Origin: Cellulomonas fimi
GTDB taxonomy: Bacteria; Actinomycetota; Actinomycetes; Actinomycetales; Cellulomonadaceae
Length of the DNA stretch: 64,000 nucleotides
Assembly (NCBI RefSeq): GCF_028583725.1
Contig: NZ_CP110680.1
Coordinates: 1,612,001 to 1,676,000 of the forward strand
Direction of reading: 5' to 3'
Below the pieces are notes generated by a model that was given only the letters and a program-made list of their open reading frames with translations, made no database searches and had not been told where the DNA came from. Positions 54,174 to 63,628 of the stretch are shown piece after piece (the first letter of the stretch is position 1; every line of letters starts with the position of its first letter). Position numbers and translations under genes: made by a program.

Positions 54174-55016
54174 ATGCGCGCACGACCTCTTGCCGCGACC
54201 GGAGCCGCCGGTCTCGCCCTCGCCGCCGTCATGCTGACCTCCGCCCCCGCCGGCGCCGCTCCCGGCGACGCGACCCTGTACGTCCTGCACGGCGTGCCGG
54301 GCCTCACGGTGGACGTGTGGGTCAACGGGCAGCGGACGCTCGACGACTTCACGCCCGGCACGCTCGCAGGGCCGCTCGAGCTCGCGCCCGGCACCTACAC
54401 GGTCGCGATCACGGCCGCGGACGCCGCGGACGCGTCGTCGCCCGCGATCGGCCCGGTCGACCTCCAGCTCGCCGGGAACACGTCGTACACCGCGGTCGCC
54501 CACCTCGACGCGTCCGCCAACCCGACGGCCACGCTCTTCACCAACGACACGTCGACCACCGCCGCGGGTCAGGGCCGCCTCACGGTCCGGCACGTGGCCG
54601 CCGCACCCGCGGTCGACGTGCTCGCCGGCGGCTCCGCCGTGATCTCGGGGCTGACCAACCCGAACGAGAAGGTCCTGAACCTTCCCGCCGGCACGGTCAG
54701 CGCGAGCGTCGTCGCCGCCGGCACGACCGAGCCCGCGCTGCTGGGCCCGGCCGACGTCAACGTCGCCGAGGGCACCAACACCATCGTGTACGCCTGGGGC
54801 AACGGGACGGCGACCCCGTCGACGCTCGCGCTCGCGACGCAGGTCATCGACGGCCTGCACGGCACGCCGAGCGGGGTGCCGGCGGGGGAGCTGGGCCTCG
54901 CGGCCGACCGTGACGTCCCGGCCGGGACGTGGGCCGTCGCCGGCCTGGTCGTCGCGGGACTCGTCGCGGCGTCCGCCACCGCCGTCCGCCGCCGCGCGGT
55001 GACGGTCCGCCGATGA
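54174..55016 (+). CDS. Secreted, membrane-anchored DUF4397 protein
   Basis: 280 residues from ATG 54174 behind GGAAGGA. Signal peptide about residues 1-29 ([17 protein letters not shown]). The DUF4397 repeats begin [20 protein letters not shown] and continue [22 protein letters not shown]-terminal hydrophobic helix ([19 protein letters not shown]) and basic tail anchor it, without an LPxTG motif. It is coupled (ATGA) to a class F sortase. Function of the domain is unknown; cell-surface adhesion or matrix roles are guessed for the family. Confidence 0.9.
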   Translation: MRARPLAATGAAGLALAAVMLTSAPAGAAPGDATLYVLHGVPGLTVDVWVNGQRTLDDFTPGTLAGPLELAPGTYTVAITAADAADASSPAIGPVDLQLAGNTSYTAVAHLDASANPTATLFTNDTSTTAAGQGRLTVRHVAAAPAVDVLAGGSAVISGLTNPNEKVLNLPAGTVSASVVAAGTTEPALLGPADVNVAEGTNTIVYAWGNGTATPSTLALATQVIDGLHGTPSGVPAGELGLAADRDVPAGTWAVAGLVVAGLVAASATAVRRRAVTVRR

Positions 55017-55690
55017 GGACTCCCGACCGCCACGCCTGGCAGCGCCTGGCGTCCCGGGCCGTGGCGCTCGGCGTGGCGGTCGGGGCCGTCGCAGGCTGCA
55101 CCGCGGGCCCGGGACCCGACCCGGTGCCGACCCTCGGCACCACGGTGGCCGCGTCGCCCTCGGGCGGCGCGGCCACGCCGGCGCCCACCGGCACGCTGCC
55201 GCCCGTCCCCGTCCAGGCTGCCGTCGCCCCGCCTCCCGAGGCCGTCGTCGCCCCGGTGCGGCTGCAGGTCCCCGACCTCGCGCTCGACATGCCCGTCGAC
55301 GCCGTCGGGGTCGCCGCGGACGGGTCGATGGAGGTGCCGCCGGACGCCGACCGGGCGGGCTGGTACCGGTTCGGTCCCGGCCCCGCCTCGACGGAGGGCA
55401 CGACGCTGCTGGCCGGGCACGTCGACTCGCGCCTCACGGGGATCGGACCCTTCGCCGACCTGCGCCGCCTGACCCCGGGCGCGCAGGTCCAGGTGACGAC
55501 GAGCGACGGCACCGTGCGCCCCTACGTCGTCGTCGACGTCACGAAGGTCCCCAAGGAGACCGCCCCGCTCGCCGACTGGTTCTCGCGCGACGGAGCGCCC
55601 CGCCTCGTCCTCGTGACGTGCGGCGGCGCGTGGCGCGAGGACGTCGGGCACTACACGGACAACGTCGTGGTCACAGCCGAGCCCGGGTGA
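55013..55690 (+). CDS. Class F sortase (lipoprotein-like N-terminus)
   Basis: 225 residues starting in the DUF4397 stop codon. The signal ends at a possible lipobox VAGC (Cys29), followed by a Pro/Ala-rich linker. The sortase fold has [12 protein letters not shown] (catalytic His), [11 protein letters not shown] (catalytic Cys), and the arginine in [15 protein letters not shown]. Class F sortases are widespread in actinobacteria; the substrate here is not evident, as the adjacent DUF4397 protein has no LPxTG. Confidence 0.92.
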   Translation: MRTPDRHAWQRLASRAVALGVAVGAVAGCTAGPGPDPVPTLGTTVAASPSGGAATPAPTGTLPPVPVQAAVAPPPEAVVAPVRLQVPDLALDMPVDAVGVAADGSMEVPPDADRAGWYRFGPGPASTEGTTLLAGHVDSRLTGIGPFADLRRLTPGAQVQVTTSDGTVRPYVVVDVTKVPKETAPLADWFSRDGAPRLVLVTCGGAWREDVGHYTDNVVVTAEPG

Positions 55691-55746
55691 TCCCTATGCT
55701 GGTCGCACTGTCGCCGACGACGACACCCCGCCGTGAGGAGCCGCCC

Positions 55747-56331
55747 GTGAGTGCACGCGAGCCGTCGGTGGCCCGCGCGTCGGGCGACGACACCGAGGCC
55801 GTGGACCGGCTGGGACGCGAGTTCGCCGCCGGTGACGAGCGCGCGATCCGGGAGGCCTACGACCGCTGGTCGACGCTCGTGCACACGCTCGCCCTGCGCT
55901 CGCTGGGCACGACCGCGGAGGCCGAGGAGGTCACGCAGCAGGTGTTCGTGGACGCGTGGCGCGGCCGGCACCGCTTCGACCCGACGCGGGCGCGCCTGCC
56001 CGCGTGGCTCGTCGGGATCACGCGGCACGCGATCGCCGACGCGCACGAGCGCCGCACGCGCGACCGCAAGCTGACCGACGCCGCGACCCCGCCACCCGCG
56101 AGCGTCGCGGCCGCCGACGACCGGGTCGTCGACCGTCTGGTGATCGCCGACGAGCTCGACCGGCTGGGCGACCCGCAGCGCACGATCCTGCGGCTCGCCT
56201 TCTACGACGACCTCACGCACGACCAGATCGCGACGAGACTGGACCTGCCGCTCGGCACGGTGAAGAGCCACCTGCGGCGCAGCCTGGCACGGCTCCGGAC
56301 CCGATGGGAGGTGGACGGTGCGCTTCGATGA
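55747..56331 (+). CDS. ECF RNA polymerase sigma factor, SigK-like
   Basis: 194 residues from GTG 55747 behind GTGAGGAG. Region 2: [45 protein letters not shown]; region 4: [44 protein letters not shown]. The downstream anti-sigma of RskA type and the fasciclin gene mirror the mycobacterial sigK-rskA-mpt70/83 locus. It overlaps the anti-sigma gene by 14 bases. It presumably transcribes the two GCATCC-N16-CGGAAG promoters nearby. Confidence 0.92.
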   Translation: MSAREPSVARASGDDTEAVDRLGREFAAGDERAIREAYDRWSTLVHTLALRSLGTTAEAEEVTQQVFVDAWRGRHRFDPTRARLPAWLVGITRHAIADAHERRTRDRKLTDAATPPPASVAAADDRVVDRLVIADELDRLGDPQRTILRLAFYDDLTHDQIATRLDLPLGTVKSHLRRSLARLRTRWEVDGALR

Positions 56332-57091
56332 CGAGCACGTGGACGACGACGTGCTGACGCTCCTCGCCCTCGGGGAGGACGGTGCGACCGACGCCGAGCA
56401 CGCCCACGTCGACGCCTGCGAGCGGTGCGCCGCGGAGGTGCGGACGCTCGCCGACGTCGCGGGCCTCGCCCGGACCGCGGGCGAGCTCGTGCCGCCCACG
56501 CCCCGGGTGTGGGACGCGATCGCGACCGAGCTGGGCCTGGGGGCCCGGCCGGACGACGTCGCCGCGCCGCGACCGGTGCTCGCACCGGTCCCTCCGCAGG
56601 CCGTGTCGTCGGGCCCCGCTCCGGTCGAGCAGCCGGTCGCGGACGTCGTGCCAATGGCCCGCCGCTCGAGCCGCTGGCAGTGGGTCGCCGCGGCGGCCGC
56701 GGTGGGCGTGGTCGCCGGCGCGGGCGTGACGTGGTGGGCGGGCCGTGAGCCGGCGCCGCAGGTCGTCGCGTCCGCGACGCTCGAGCCGCTCCCGGGCTGG
56801 GACGCGTCGGGGTCGGCCGAGGTCGAGACGCGTGCGGACGGGTCGCGCCAGCTCGTCGTGGACCTCACGGGCCAGGTCGGCGCCGACGGCTTCCGTGAGG
56901 TGTGGCTGCTCAAGCCCGACGTGTCGGGCCTCGTGAGCCTCGGGACGCTCGACGGCCCGACCGGGCGGTTCGACCTGCCCGCGGGCCTCGACCTCGACGA
57001 GTTCTCGGTCGTCGACGTCTCCGAGGAGCAGTTCGACGGCGACCCGGCGCACTCGGGCGACTCGATCGTGCGCGGACCGCTGCGCGCCTGA
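56318..57091 (+). CDS. Anti-sigma factor, RskA-type
   Basis: 257 residues. The N-terminal anti-sigma domain holds HVDACERC, the HxxxCxxC motif of zinc-type anti-sigma factors. A single membrane helix lies at about residues 120-138 ([19 protein letters not shown]). The extracytoplasmic part is an RskA-like C-terminal domain ([43 protein letters not shown]). It would hold the sigma factor until proteolysis. Start at GTG 56318 inside the sigma gene. Confidence 0.92.
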   Translation: MRFDDEHVDDDVLTLLALGEDGATDAEHAHVDACERCAAEVRTLADVAGLARTAGELVPPTPRVWDAIATELGLGARPDDVAAPRPVLAPVPPQAVSSGPAPVEQPVADVVPMARRSSRWQWVAAAAAVGVVAGAGVTWWAGREPAPQVVASATLEPLPGWDASGSAEVETRADGSRQLVVDLTGQVGADGFREVWLLKPDVSGLVSLGTLDGPTGRFDLPAGLDLDEFSVVDVSEEQFDGDPAHSGDSIVRGPLRA

Positions 57092-57108
57092 GGCATCCCG
57101 AGGCTGGT

Positions 57109-57136
57109 GCATCCGCAGAGGGCGGTCGGCCGGAAG
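57109..57136 (+). promoter_or_regulatory. SigK-type promoter of the fasciclin gene
   Basis: GCATCC (57109-57114) and CGGAAG (57131-57136), 16 bp apart, identical to the boxes at 54096-54123. It lies 68 bases before the start codon. Confidence 0.7.
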
Positions 57137-57203
57137 TACCGGTGACACCCTCTCCGGGGCGTCCGGCCCGCGCGGGCCGACCTCGACGACGCAGGAGTCG
57201 ACG

Positions 57204-57839
57204 ATGAAGATCCGACGCACCCTCTCCGCCCTGTGCGCTGCCGCTGTCGCGGCGGGCGCCGGCCTCGCGCTCGCACCCGCCGCGAACGCCGCCGGCACGA
57301 CGTCGCTCGCGAGCGTGCTCGCGTCCGACGGCGACACGTTCGACCGCAACTGGTACGACTTCGACATCGTCGACCAGGCCGTCGCCACGGTCCTGGCGGC
57401 CAAGCCCGGGAGCCCGGTGGCGGTCCTCGCCGACGGCACGGTCCCGCTCACCGCGTTCATCCCGAACGACCGCGCGTTCCAGGTGCTCGCGAAGGACCTG
57501 ACGCACCGGTGGTACGGGAGCGAGCAGGAGGTCCTCACGGCGATCGCCGGGGCGGTCGGCGTCGACGCCGTCGAGCAGGTGCTGCTGTACCACGTCGTGC
57601 CCGGCGCGACGATCGACTCGGCGACCGCCCTCGCGTCGAGCGGCGCGAGCCTGACGACCGCGCAGGGCGGCGCGATCAAGGTCAAGGTGTGGTCGAAGCG
57701 CTACGCGCTCGTGCAGCTCAAGGACCAGGACCGCAGCGACCTCGACCCGTTCCTGGTCCGGTCGAAGCTCGACCTCAACGCGGGCAACGCCCAGATCGCG
57801 CACGGCATCTCGCTCGTCCTGCGTCCGATCGACCTCTGA
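57204..57839 (+). CDS. Secreted fasciclin (FAS1) domain protein
   Basis: 211 residues. Signal peptide about 1-29 (LCAAAVAAGAGLALAPAANA). One FAS1 domain: LASVLASDGDTFDRNWYDFDIVDQAVATVL, PLTAFIPNDRAFQVLAKDL, VEQVLLYHVVPGATIDSATAL. Related to the MPT70/MPT83 antigens whose genes depend on SigK in mycobacteria. It has no anchor, so it should be released or loosely wall-bound. Confidence 0.92.
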   Translation: MKIRRTLSALCAAAVAAGAGLALAPAANAAGTTSLASVLASDGDTFDRNWYDFDIVDQAVATVLAAKPGSPVAVLADGTVPLTAFIPNDRAFQVLAKDLTHRWYGSEQEVLTAIAGAVGVDAVEQVLLYHVVPGATIDSATALASSGASLTTAQGGAIKVKVWSKRYALVQLKDQDRSDLDPFLVRSKLDLNAGNAQIAHGISLVLRPIDL

Positions 57840-57882
57840 CGCCGCGCCGAGGGACGCCGCGTCCTCGTCACAGCGGATGAGG

Positions 57883-57918
57883 CAGGAGCCCGGCTCCAGA
57901 GGAGGGGCCGGGCTCCTG
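57883..57918. terminator. Bidirectional terminator between fasciclin and levansucrase genes
   Basis: CAGGAGCCCGGC pairs perfectly with GCCGGGCTCCTG around a 12-base loop, between two convergent genes. Confidence 0.85.
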
Positions 57919-57952
57919 CGTGCAGCACGGGGGAGGGCCCGTGCGGGTCACG

Positions 57953-59353
57953 TCACGGCACGGCGACCTCCGCCGGGACGTAGGCGTACGGCAGCTCGCC
58001 GACCAGCCGCGACGTCGCGCCGTCGAGCTCGAGCTCGAGCGTCGGGGCGAGCGTCCCGCCGTAGACGACGTCCGAGGGCCCGGGCCCGGTGGGCACGGTG
58101 TCGATGAAGCTCTCGACGAGCAGGTTCGGCATCACGTAGTGCGAGTACTGCTGCAGGGGCTGCTCGGGCGGGTTGCCCAGGACGAGCGCGCTGCCGTTCA
58201 TCGGCCGGTAGTTGCTGCGCAGGCCGGGGCCGACGAAGCCGTAGACGCCGTCCGGTCCGGCCGCGATCTCGCCGGGGTCGGTCAGCCCGGGGGCGAACGT
58301 GAACATGTGGCTGATGGTCCACAGGTAGTACTGGCCGTCCTGGACGACGAGGTGCGGTCGTTCGGTCTGCTGGTTGGTGCACTCGGCGGACAGCAGCGGC
58401 GGGAGGAGCTTCCACTGCGTGAAGTCGGCGGACCTCAGCTCCATGAGCCCGATGTTGCCGGTGTAGTACCGGGCGTCGGCCGGCGTGACGTGGCCCGGTG
58501 GGACGCGCCCGATCTCCGAGCGGTCGCACCTGTGGCTCCCGGCGACGCCGCCGTTGTTGCCCTCGAACAGCGCGTAGATGCGGTGGTCGGTCGGGTCGCG
58601 GAACACGAACGGGTCGCGGAACGCGTAGATGATCGGGCCCGCCTGCGACTGCTCGAGCGTCTGGTAGAGCGTCCCGTCGGCCTGAGCGATGATGTGGTGG
58701 TTCTCGAACCCGGTGAACCAGACGCCGTCGGCGTCGGTGTGGATCTGGCCCTGGGAGTGCGCGAGGCGCTGGAGCGCGTCGGTCGGGTCGATGCCGCCGT
58801 CGTCCCGACCGGACGCGGTGTAGAACGCGTGGACGGTGCCGTCGTCGGCGAGCACCGTCGACCCGGCCCACTCGCGCGAGCCGAGTGACGAGTCTGCGGG
58901 GAACAGGTCGCCGCCGTAGGTCCAGTGCTGGGCGTCCTGGGAGTAGAAGAAGCCGATCTTCGCCTGCCAGTGCCGGTCGCCGAAGAAGATGTCCCGCGGC
59001 GCGGTGAGCGAGAAGATGATGTTCCAGCCCTCGTACGCGACGGGCTGCATGTTCAGGTCGGTCAGCGGCCAGGTGTCCCAGATCCAGACCTGGTCGGTCA
59101 TGACCGGGAAGTCGGACGGGATCAGCGGCGCGGTGTTGGTGGCGTCCTGCTCGATCTTCAGCGCGTCGGCGCGCGTCCAGTTGGCGTGGTAGGTCGACCG
59201 CGGGCTGAAGACCGCGTCGATGCGCTGACCGCCGCCGATCGACGGGCCGGGGATCCGGTCCGGGTCGGTGGTGGCGGTGGACGGTGTCATGAGCGCGGCG
59301 GTCGTCGCGGCCGCGAAGGCGAGCGCGAGCACACCGCGGATGGTGCGGTTCAT
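57953..59353 (-). CDS. Levansucrase (GH68)
   Basis: 466 residues. Signal peptide about 1-28 (GVLALAFAAATTAALMTPSTA). WIWDTWPLTDLNM holds the nucleophile (Asp93), FRDPFVFRDPTDHR the transition-state aspartate and CTNQQTERPHLVVQDGQYYLW the acid/base Glu. It splits sucrose and polymerises fructose into levan. It has no cell-wall anchor. A GH32 fructan hydrolase is divergent from it, which pairs synthesis with breakdown. Confidence 0.94.
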   Translation of the reverse strand: MNRTIRGVLALAFAAATTAALMTPSTATTDPDRIPGPSIGGGQRIDAVFSPRSTYHANWTRADALKIEQDATNTAPLIPSDFPVMTDQVWIWDTWPLTDLNMQPVAYEGWNIIFSLTAPRDIFFGDRHWQAKIGFFYSQDAQHWTYGGDLFPADSSLGSREWAGSTVLADDGTVHAFYTASGRDDGGIDPTDALQRLAHSQGQIHTDADGVWFTGFENHHIIAQADGTLYQTLEQSQAGPIIYAFRDPFVFRDPTDHRIYALFEGNNGGVAGSHRCDRSEIGRVPPGHVTPADARYYTGNIGLMELRSADFTQWKLLPPLLSAECTNQQTERPHLVVQDGQYYLWTISHMFTFAPGLTDPGEIAAGPDGVYGFVGPGLRSNYRPMNGSALVLGNPPEQPLQQYSHYVMPNLLVESFIDTVPTGPGPSDVVYGGTLAPTLELELDGATSRLVGELPYAYVPAEVAVP

Positions 59354-59831
59354 GGGAGTTCCCCTCGTGCGGGTCCCGTCGGGCGTCGTCGCCCGTCGGG
59401 CCGGACGGACCGGCGTCCGAGGTGTCGGACGGTGCCGGTGGTGCGGCGCGGAGTCTGAGGGCGCGCCGGGGACACGGTGCGCCCGTCGTTCGGACGCACC
59501 GGTGCGGTGGGTCGTCGGGCGACCGACCGGTGGAGCGGCGTGCGCTGTCCTCACACGCCTGAGCGCTGCGTCGGCGTGCATGGCTGAGGGCACGCCGCAG
59601 GTGCGTCGGGCGCACCTGGGGTCCAGGAGGTCACACCTGCGTGACTCCCGTTCATTCCGGCGATGACTGCCGGACCGGACCAAGGGAAGCACGGTCCCGG
59701 AGCGGTCGCAAGGGTCCGGGTCGAAGTCGTGCCGAACCCGTCCCCGTGCCCTTGACAACGTTGTCAGGAGCGGGTCAGGCTGGCGCGGACGGCTCGAGGG
59801 GGAGCCGCCCGGACTCGACGAGGAGTGCCGC
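59354..59831. other. Long divergent intergenic region between GH68 and GH32 genes
   Basis: These 478 bases hold no gene that I can support. A perfect hairpin CAGGTGCG-TCGGG-CGCACCTG lies at 59598-59618. A LacI-type operator and TTGACA box lie near the GH32 side (59752-59766). The levansucrase promoter could not be picked out. Confidence 0.5.
59753..59766. promoter_or_regulatory. LacI-type operator TGACAACGTTGTCA overlapping GH32 promoter
   Basis: A perfect 14-bp palindrome. It overlaps a TTGACA box (59752-59757), with CAGGCT (59776-59781) as a possible -10. The same motif, with one change, occurs at 63502-63515 and 63581-63594. Confidence 0.8.
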
Positions 59832-62351
59832 GTGCGCGCACGGACGTTAGCCGCAGTCGCCGGAGGGGTCGTGGTGTCGATGGTCCTGGCGTGCCCTGTG
59901 CCCGAGGACCCCGGGGGCGACGACCCGTACCGACCGGTCGCGCACTTCGCGCCCGCCCGGCACTGGGTCAACGACCCCAACGGCCCGGCCTGGTACGAGG
60001 GGCGCTACCACCTGTTCTTCCAGCACAACCCCGCCGGTGACGTGTGGGGCTCCATCTCGTGGGGCCACGCCGTGAGCGACGACCTCGTGCACTGGGAGGA
60101 GCTGCCCGTCGCGATCCCCGCGACCGAGGACGAGCTCGTCTTCTCCGGCACGGTCGTCGTGGACCACGGCAACACGAGCGGGCTCGGTGTCGACGGACGC
60201 GACCCGCTCGTCGCGGTCTACACGAGCTACGACCCGACGACGCACGTGCAGGCCCAGTCGCTCGCGTCGAGCACCGACGGCGGGACGACGTGGACCCGGT
60301 ACCCGGGCAACCCCGTGCTCGACATCGGCTCACGCGAGTTCCGCGACCCCAAGGTGCTCTGGTACGCCGACGGCGGGTACTGGGTGATGCTCGTCGTTCT
60401 TGCGACCGAGCACGTCGTGCAGCTCTACCGCTCCGACGACCTGCGCTCGTGGACCCACCTGAGCGACTTCGGCCCGGCGCACGCGGTCGGCGGCGTGTGG
60501 GAGATGCCCGACCTCGTCGAGCTGCCGGTCGACGGCGACCCCGACCGGACGCGCTGGGTCCTCGTCGTGAGCCTCAACCCCGGTTCGCCGACCGGAGGGT
60601 CGGGGACGCAGTACTTCGTCGGCGACTTCGACGGCACGACGTTCACGCCCGACGACCTGCGGGACGGCGACGACGTTCCCGCCGGTGACGTCGTCGCGAC
60701 GTTCGAGGCGCCGACCTACGGCGACGGGTGGGAGACGACGGGCACGGCGTTCGGGTCGGGGTCGGTGGGCGGCGCGCTGCCGGGGCAGAACCCGGTCTCG
60801 GGGTACGTCGGCGACCGCGTCGTGAACAGCTTCCTGGGCGGCGACCGGGCCGTGGGCACCCTGACCTCGCCGCCCTTCCGGCTGACGCGCGACCACCTCG
60901 CGCTCCTCGTCGGCGGCGGCGACGCCCCCCGCGCTCCGGGGAGCGGTGACGGCACCGCGCCGCCCGGCACGGTGCTGGGTGACTTCGAGGGCGACGGCTT
61001 CGCGGGGTGGACCGCGACCGGCACCGCGTTCGGCGGCGGCCCGACGCCCGGCGACGCGCCGTGCCAGGACGGCGTGTCCGGCTACCTCGGCACGGGGCTC
61101 GCGAGCTCCTACCGCAACGGCACGGCGGGCGATCCGTGCGTGCCGGTGCCCGACACCGGCACCGGCACGCTCACGTCGCCGCCGTTCACGGTCACGGCCG
61201 ACCACGTGAGCTTCCTCGTCGGCGGCGGCCCGCACCCCGACACGGCTGTCCGGCTGCTCGTCGACGGGCAGGTCGTCCGGTCGACGTCGGGTCCGCAGAG
61301 CGGTGTCCTCGACTGGGCGTCGTGGGACGTGAGCGACCTGCGCGGCCGCGAGGCGCGGGTCGAGGTCGTTGACGGCTCCACCGCGGGCTGGGGGCACGTG
61401 CTGGCGGACCACGTCGTGCTGGGCGACGTCCCGGCGCGGCCGCGCGGCGCGGCCACGTCGGTCGACCTGCTCGTGGACGGCGAGGTCGTCCGCAGCGCGA
61501 CCGGTGCGGACGCGGAGGCGCTCGACTGGGTGTCGTGGGACGTGCGCGACCTCGTCGGCCGCGACGCGCGGCTCCGCGTGGTCGACGCGTCGACCGGCCC
61601 GTGGGGGCACGTGCTGGTGGACCACGTCGTCGCGACCGACGCGGCCGTCCCGCGACGCCTCGAGCGGTACGACTGGATGGACCACGGGAGCGACTTCTAC
61701 GCGCCGCTGACGTTCGCCGAGCACCCCGACGGCGAGGCCGTCGCGATCGGCTGGATGAGCAGCTGGACGTACGCCGCCTCGACGCCGACGACCGGCTGGC
61801 GCGGGGTCATGACCCTCCCGCGGCGCCTGTCGCTGCGGACCGTCGACGGCAGGGTGCGGCTCGTCCAGGTGGCCGCCCCCGACGCGTCGGCCCTCGCGAG
61901 CGAGCCGCGGTGGACCACGCGCGACGTGCCGCTCGACGACGCGGTCGTGCCGCTCCCGCGCGCGGCGGGGGACGCGCTGCTGCTCACGGCCGAGCTCGAC
62001 GTCGGCACCGCCGACGAGGTGGGCCTGCACGTGCGCAGCAAGGACGGGCAGCGGACCGTCGTCGGGTACGACGCGCGCACCGGGCGCCTGTTCGTCGACC
62101 GGCGGGCGTCGGGTGTGGTCGACCTGCACCCGGCCTTCCCCGCGGTGCACTCGGCGCCCGTCGAGGTCGCGGGCGGGCGCGTACGGCTCACGGTCGTGGT
62201 CGACCGGTCGTCGGTCGAGGTGTTCGCGCAGGACGGCCTCGTCACGATCACCGACCTCGTCTTCCCGGACGCCGACGCGCAGGGCGTCGCCGCCTATGCC
62301 GAGGGCGGTCGCGCGGTCCTGCGGTCGCTGGAGGTGCGTCGCCTGGGTTGA
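59832..62351 (+). CDS. GH32 levanase/exo-inulinase-type lipoprotein with inserted repeat modules
   Basis: 839 residues from GTG 59832. Signal peptide with lipobox (Cys21 in VLAC), so a surface lipoprotein. The GH32 propeller starts HFAPARHWVNDPNGPAWYEGRYHLFFQ (nucleophile Asp in NDPNG), then SREFRDPKVLWY and GGVWEMPDLVEL (acid/base Glu). At about residue 291 the propeller is interrupted by about 320 residues of beta-rich repeats (TGTAFG...GTLTSPPF...LVGGG, then LLVDGxVVRS...WGHVLxDHVV); it resumes near 611 with DHGSDFYAPLTF. A C-terminal beta-sandwich follows. It would release fructose from levan, inulin or sucrose. Confidence 0.92.
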   Translation: MRARTLAAVAGGVVVSMVLACPVPEDPGGDDPYRPVAHFAPARHWVNDPNGPAWYEGRYHLFFQHNPAGDVWGSISWGHAVSDDLVHWEELPVAIPATEDELVFSGTVVVDHGNTSGLGVDGRDPLVAVYTSYDPTTHVQAQSLASSTDGGTTWTRYPGNPVLDIGSREFRDPKVLWYADGGYWVMLVVLATEHVVQLYRSDDLRSWTHLSDFGPAHAVGGVWEMPDLVELPVDGDPDRTRWVLVVSLNPGSPTGGSGTQYFVGDFDGTTFTPDDLRDGDDVPAGDVVATFEAPTYGDGWETTGTAFGSGSVGGALPGQNPVSGYVGDRVVNSFLGGDRAVGTLTSPPFRLTRDHLALLVGGGDAPRAPGSGDGTAPPGTVLGDFEGDGFAGWTATGTAFGGGPTPGDAPCQDGVSGYLGTGLASSYRNGTAGDPCVPVPDTGTGTLTSPPFTVTADHVSFLVGGGPHPDTAVRLLVDGQVVRSTSGPQSGVLDWASWDVSDLRGREARVEVVDGSTAGWGHVLADHVVLGDVPARPRGAATSVDLLVDGEVVRSATGADAEALDWVSWDVRDLVGRDARLRVVDASTGPWGHVLVDHVVATDAAVPRRLERYDWMDHGSDFYAPLTFAEHPDGEAVAIGWMSSWTYAASTPTTGWRGVMTLPRRLSLRTVDGRVRLVQVAAPDASALASEPRWTTRDVPLDDAVVPLPRAAGDALLLTAELDVGTADEVGLHVRSKDGQRTVVGYDARTGRLFVDRRASGVVDLHPAFPAVHSAPVEVAGGRVRLTVVVDRSSVEVFAQDGLVTITDLVFPDADAQGVAAYAEGGRAVLRSLEVRRLG

Positions 62352-62445
62352 CGCGATGTCGCGCGCACCCGGCCCGCGTCACGCGGGTCGCGCCCGCCGG
62401 ACCCAGGGCCGGGGGGCTGCACCCACCCGCCCGGTGGGTCGTGCG

Positions 62446-63507
62446 CTACGCGCCGCCTTGGCGCCGGGGGGCGATCTCGCCCGAGCCGCGCACCACGAGC
62501 CGCGTCGCGAGCACGGTGTGCGTCGACGCGAGCGAGCGGTCCTCCAGACGCGCGAACACACGCTCGGCCGCCGCGCGCCCGATGGCGACCGGGTCCTGCG
62601 CCACGACCGTGACGGCGGGGTCGAGCAGGTCCGCGAGGGCGAAGTCGTCGAAGCCGACCACGGCGACGTCGTGCTGCATCCCGAGGGACCGCAGCGCGCG
62701 GATCGCGCCGATCGTCACGAGGTTCTGGCTCGTGAACAGCGCCGTGGGCGGGTCGTCGGAGCGGAGCAGGCGGAACGTCGCGTCGAACGCGAGCTCGACC
62801 GTGTGCAGGTCCTGGACGACGAGCTGGTCGTCCGCGGGGACGCCCGCCTCGGCCGCGGCCTGGCGGAACCCGTCGAGTCGCTGGGCGGCGGTCGCGATCG
62901 TCGACAGGTCGCCCAGGTGGGCGATCCGGCGGTGGCCGCGGCGCAGCAGGTGCGCGGTCGCGCCGCGGGCTCCCGCGACGTTGTCGACGACGACGCTGTC
63001 GACGTCGATCCCGACGGGGGCCCGGTCGACCGCCACGACGGGCGTGCCGGCGTCCATCTCGGGCCGCAGGTACGACTGGTCGCCCCCGGTCGCCGACAGG
63101 ATCAGCCCGTCCACGCGTCGCGACACGAAGGTGCCGACGAGTGCGCGCTCGCGCTGGGGGTCCTCGTCGCTGCTCGCCGACAGGACGGACACCCCGCGGG
63201 ACTCCGCGACGTCCTCGACGGCCCGGTGCATCGCCGCGCAGAACGGGTTGTCGACGCTCGACAGCAGCAGGCCGATGCTCTGCGTCCGTCGCACGCTGCG
63301 GCGCAGGTTGCCCGCGAAGGGGTCGGGCTGGAAGTGCAGCTCGCGTGCGGCGCGGTTGACCCGCTCGGCCGTCGCGGCGGCCACCCCGGGCTCGCCGTTG
63401 ACGACGCGCGAGACGGTCTTGATGCCCACGCCGGCGCGCTCGGCGACGTCGCGCATGGTCGCTCGGGCGCGTCGGGGGGACCCGTTGGTGTCCGCCGGTT
63501 GAGACAT
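62446..63507 (-). CDS. LacI-family regulator of the fructan cluster
   Basis: 353 residues from ATG 63507 (GTG 63516 possible). RATMRDVAERAGVGIKTVSRVVNGEPGVAAATAERV is the DNA-binding domain; the sensor domain contains GLLLSSVDNPFCAAMHRAVED and VAVVGFDDFALADLLDPAVTVV. A copy of the TGACAACGnTGTCA operator covers its own start codon, and other copies lie before GH32 and the sugar-binding protein gene. It probably responds to fructose or a phosphorylated fructose. Confidence 0.92.
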   Translation of the reverse strand: MSQPADTNGSPRRARATMRDVAERAGVGIKTVSRVVNGEPGVAAATAERVNRAARELHFQPDPFAGNLRRSVRRTQSIGLLLSSVDNPFCAAMHRAVEDVAESRGVSVLSASSDEDPQRERALVGTFVSRRVDGLILSATGGDQSYLRPEMDAGTPVVAVDRAPVGIDVDSVVVDNVAGARGATAHLLRRGHRRIAHLGDLSTIATAAQRLDGFRQAAAEAGVPADDQLVVQDLHTVELAFDATFRLLRSDDPPTALFTSQNLVTIGAIRALRSLGMQHDVAVVGFDDFALADLLDPAVTVVAQDPVAIGRAAAERVFARLEDRSLASTHTVLATRLVVRGSGEIAPRRQGGA

Positions 63508-63515
63508 CGTTGTCA
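63502..63515. promoter_or_regulatory. Operator copy overlapping the LacI start codon
   Basis: On the minus strand it reads TGACAACGATGTCT, one change from the perfect palindrome at 59753. It includes the ATG of the regulator gene, which suggests negative autoregulation by blocking early transcription. Confidence 0.65.
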
Positions 63516-63544
63516 CCGGCCAACCGTAGCGTGGCCGCGAACGC

Positions 63545-63594
63545 TTGACGGTCCTCGGAAGCGCTGTGTAGACAGTCCGATGACAACGGTGTCA
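63545..63594 (+). promoter_or_regulatory. Promoter and operator of the sugar-binding protein gene
   Basis: TTGACG (63545-63550) and TAGACA (63569-63574) are 18 bp apart. The operator TGACAACGGTGTCA (63581-63594) lies 6 bases downstream of the -10 box, where a bound repressor would block initiation. Confidence 0.7.
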
Positions 63595-63628
63595 GCGGCC
63601 AGTCGGCCGCACGGTTGGAGGGGGCTCC

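Noticed and set aside
51620-54913. Plus-strand frame of 1097 codons across gnd and uxaC
   Set aside because: Alternative frame of three recognisable genes; Arg/Pro-rich throughout.
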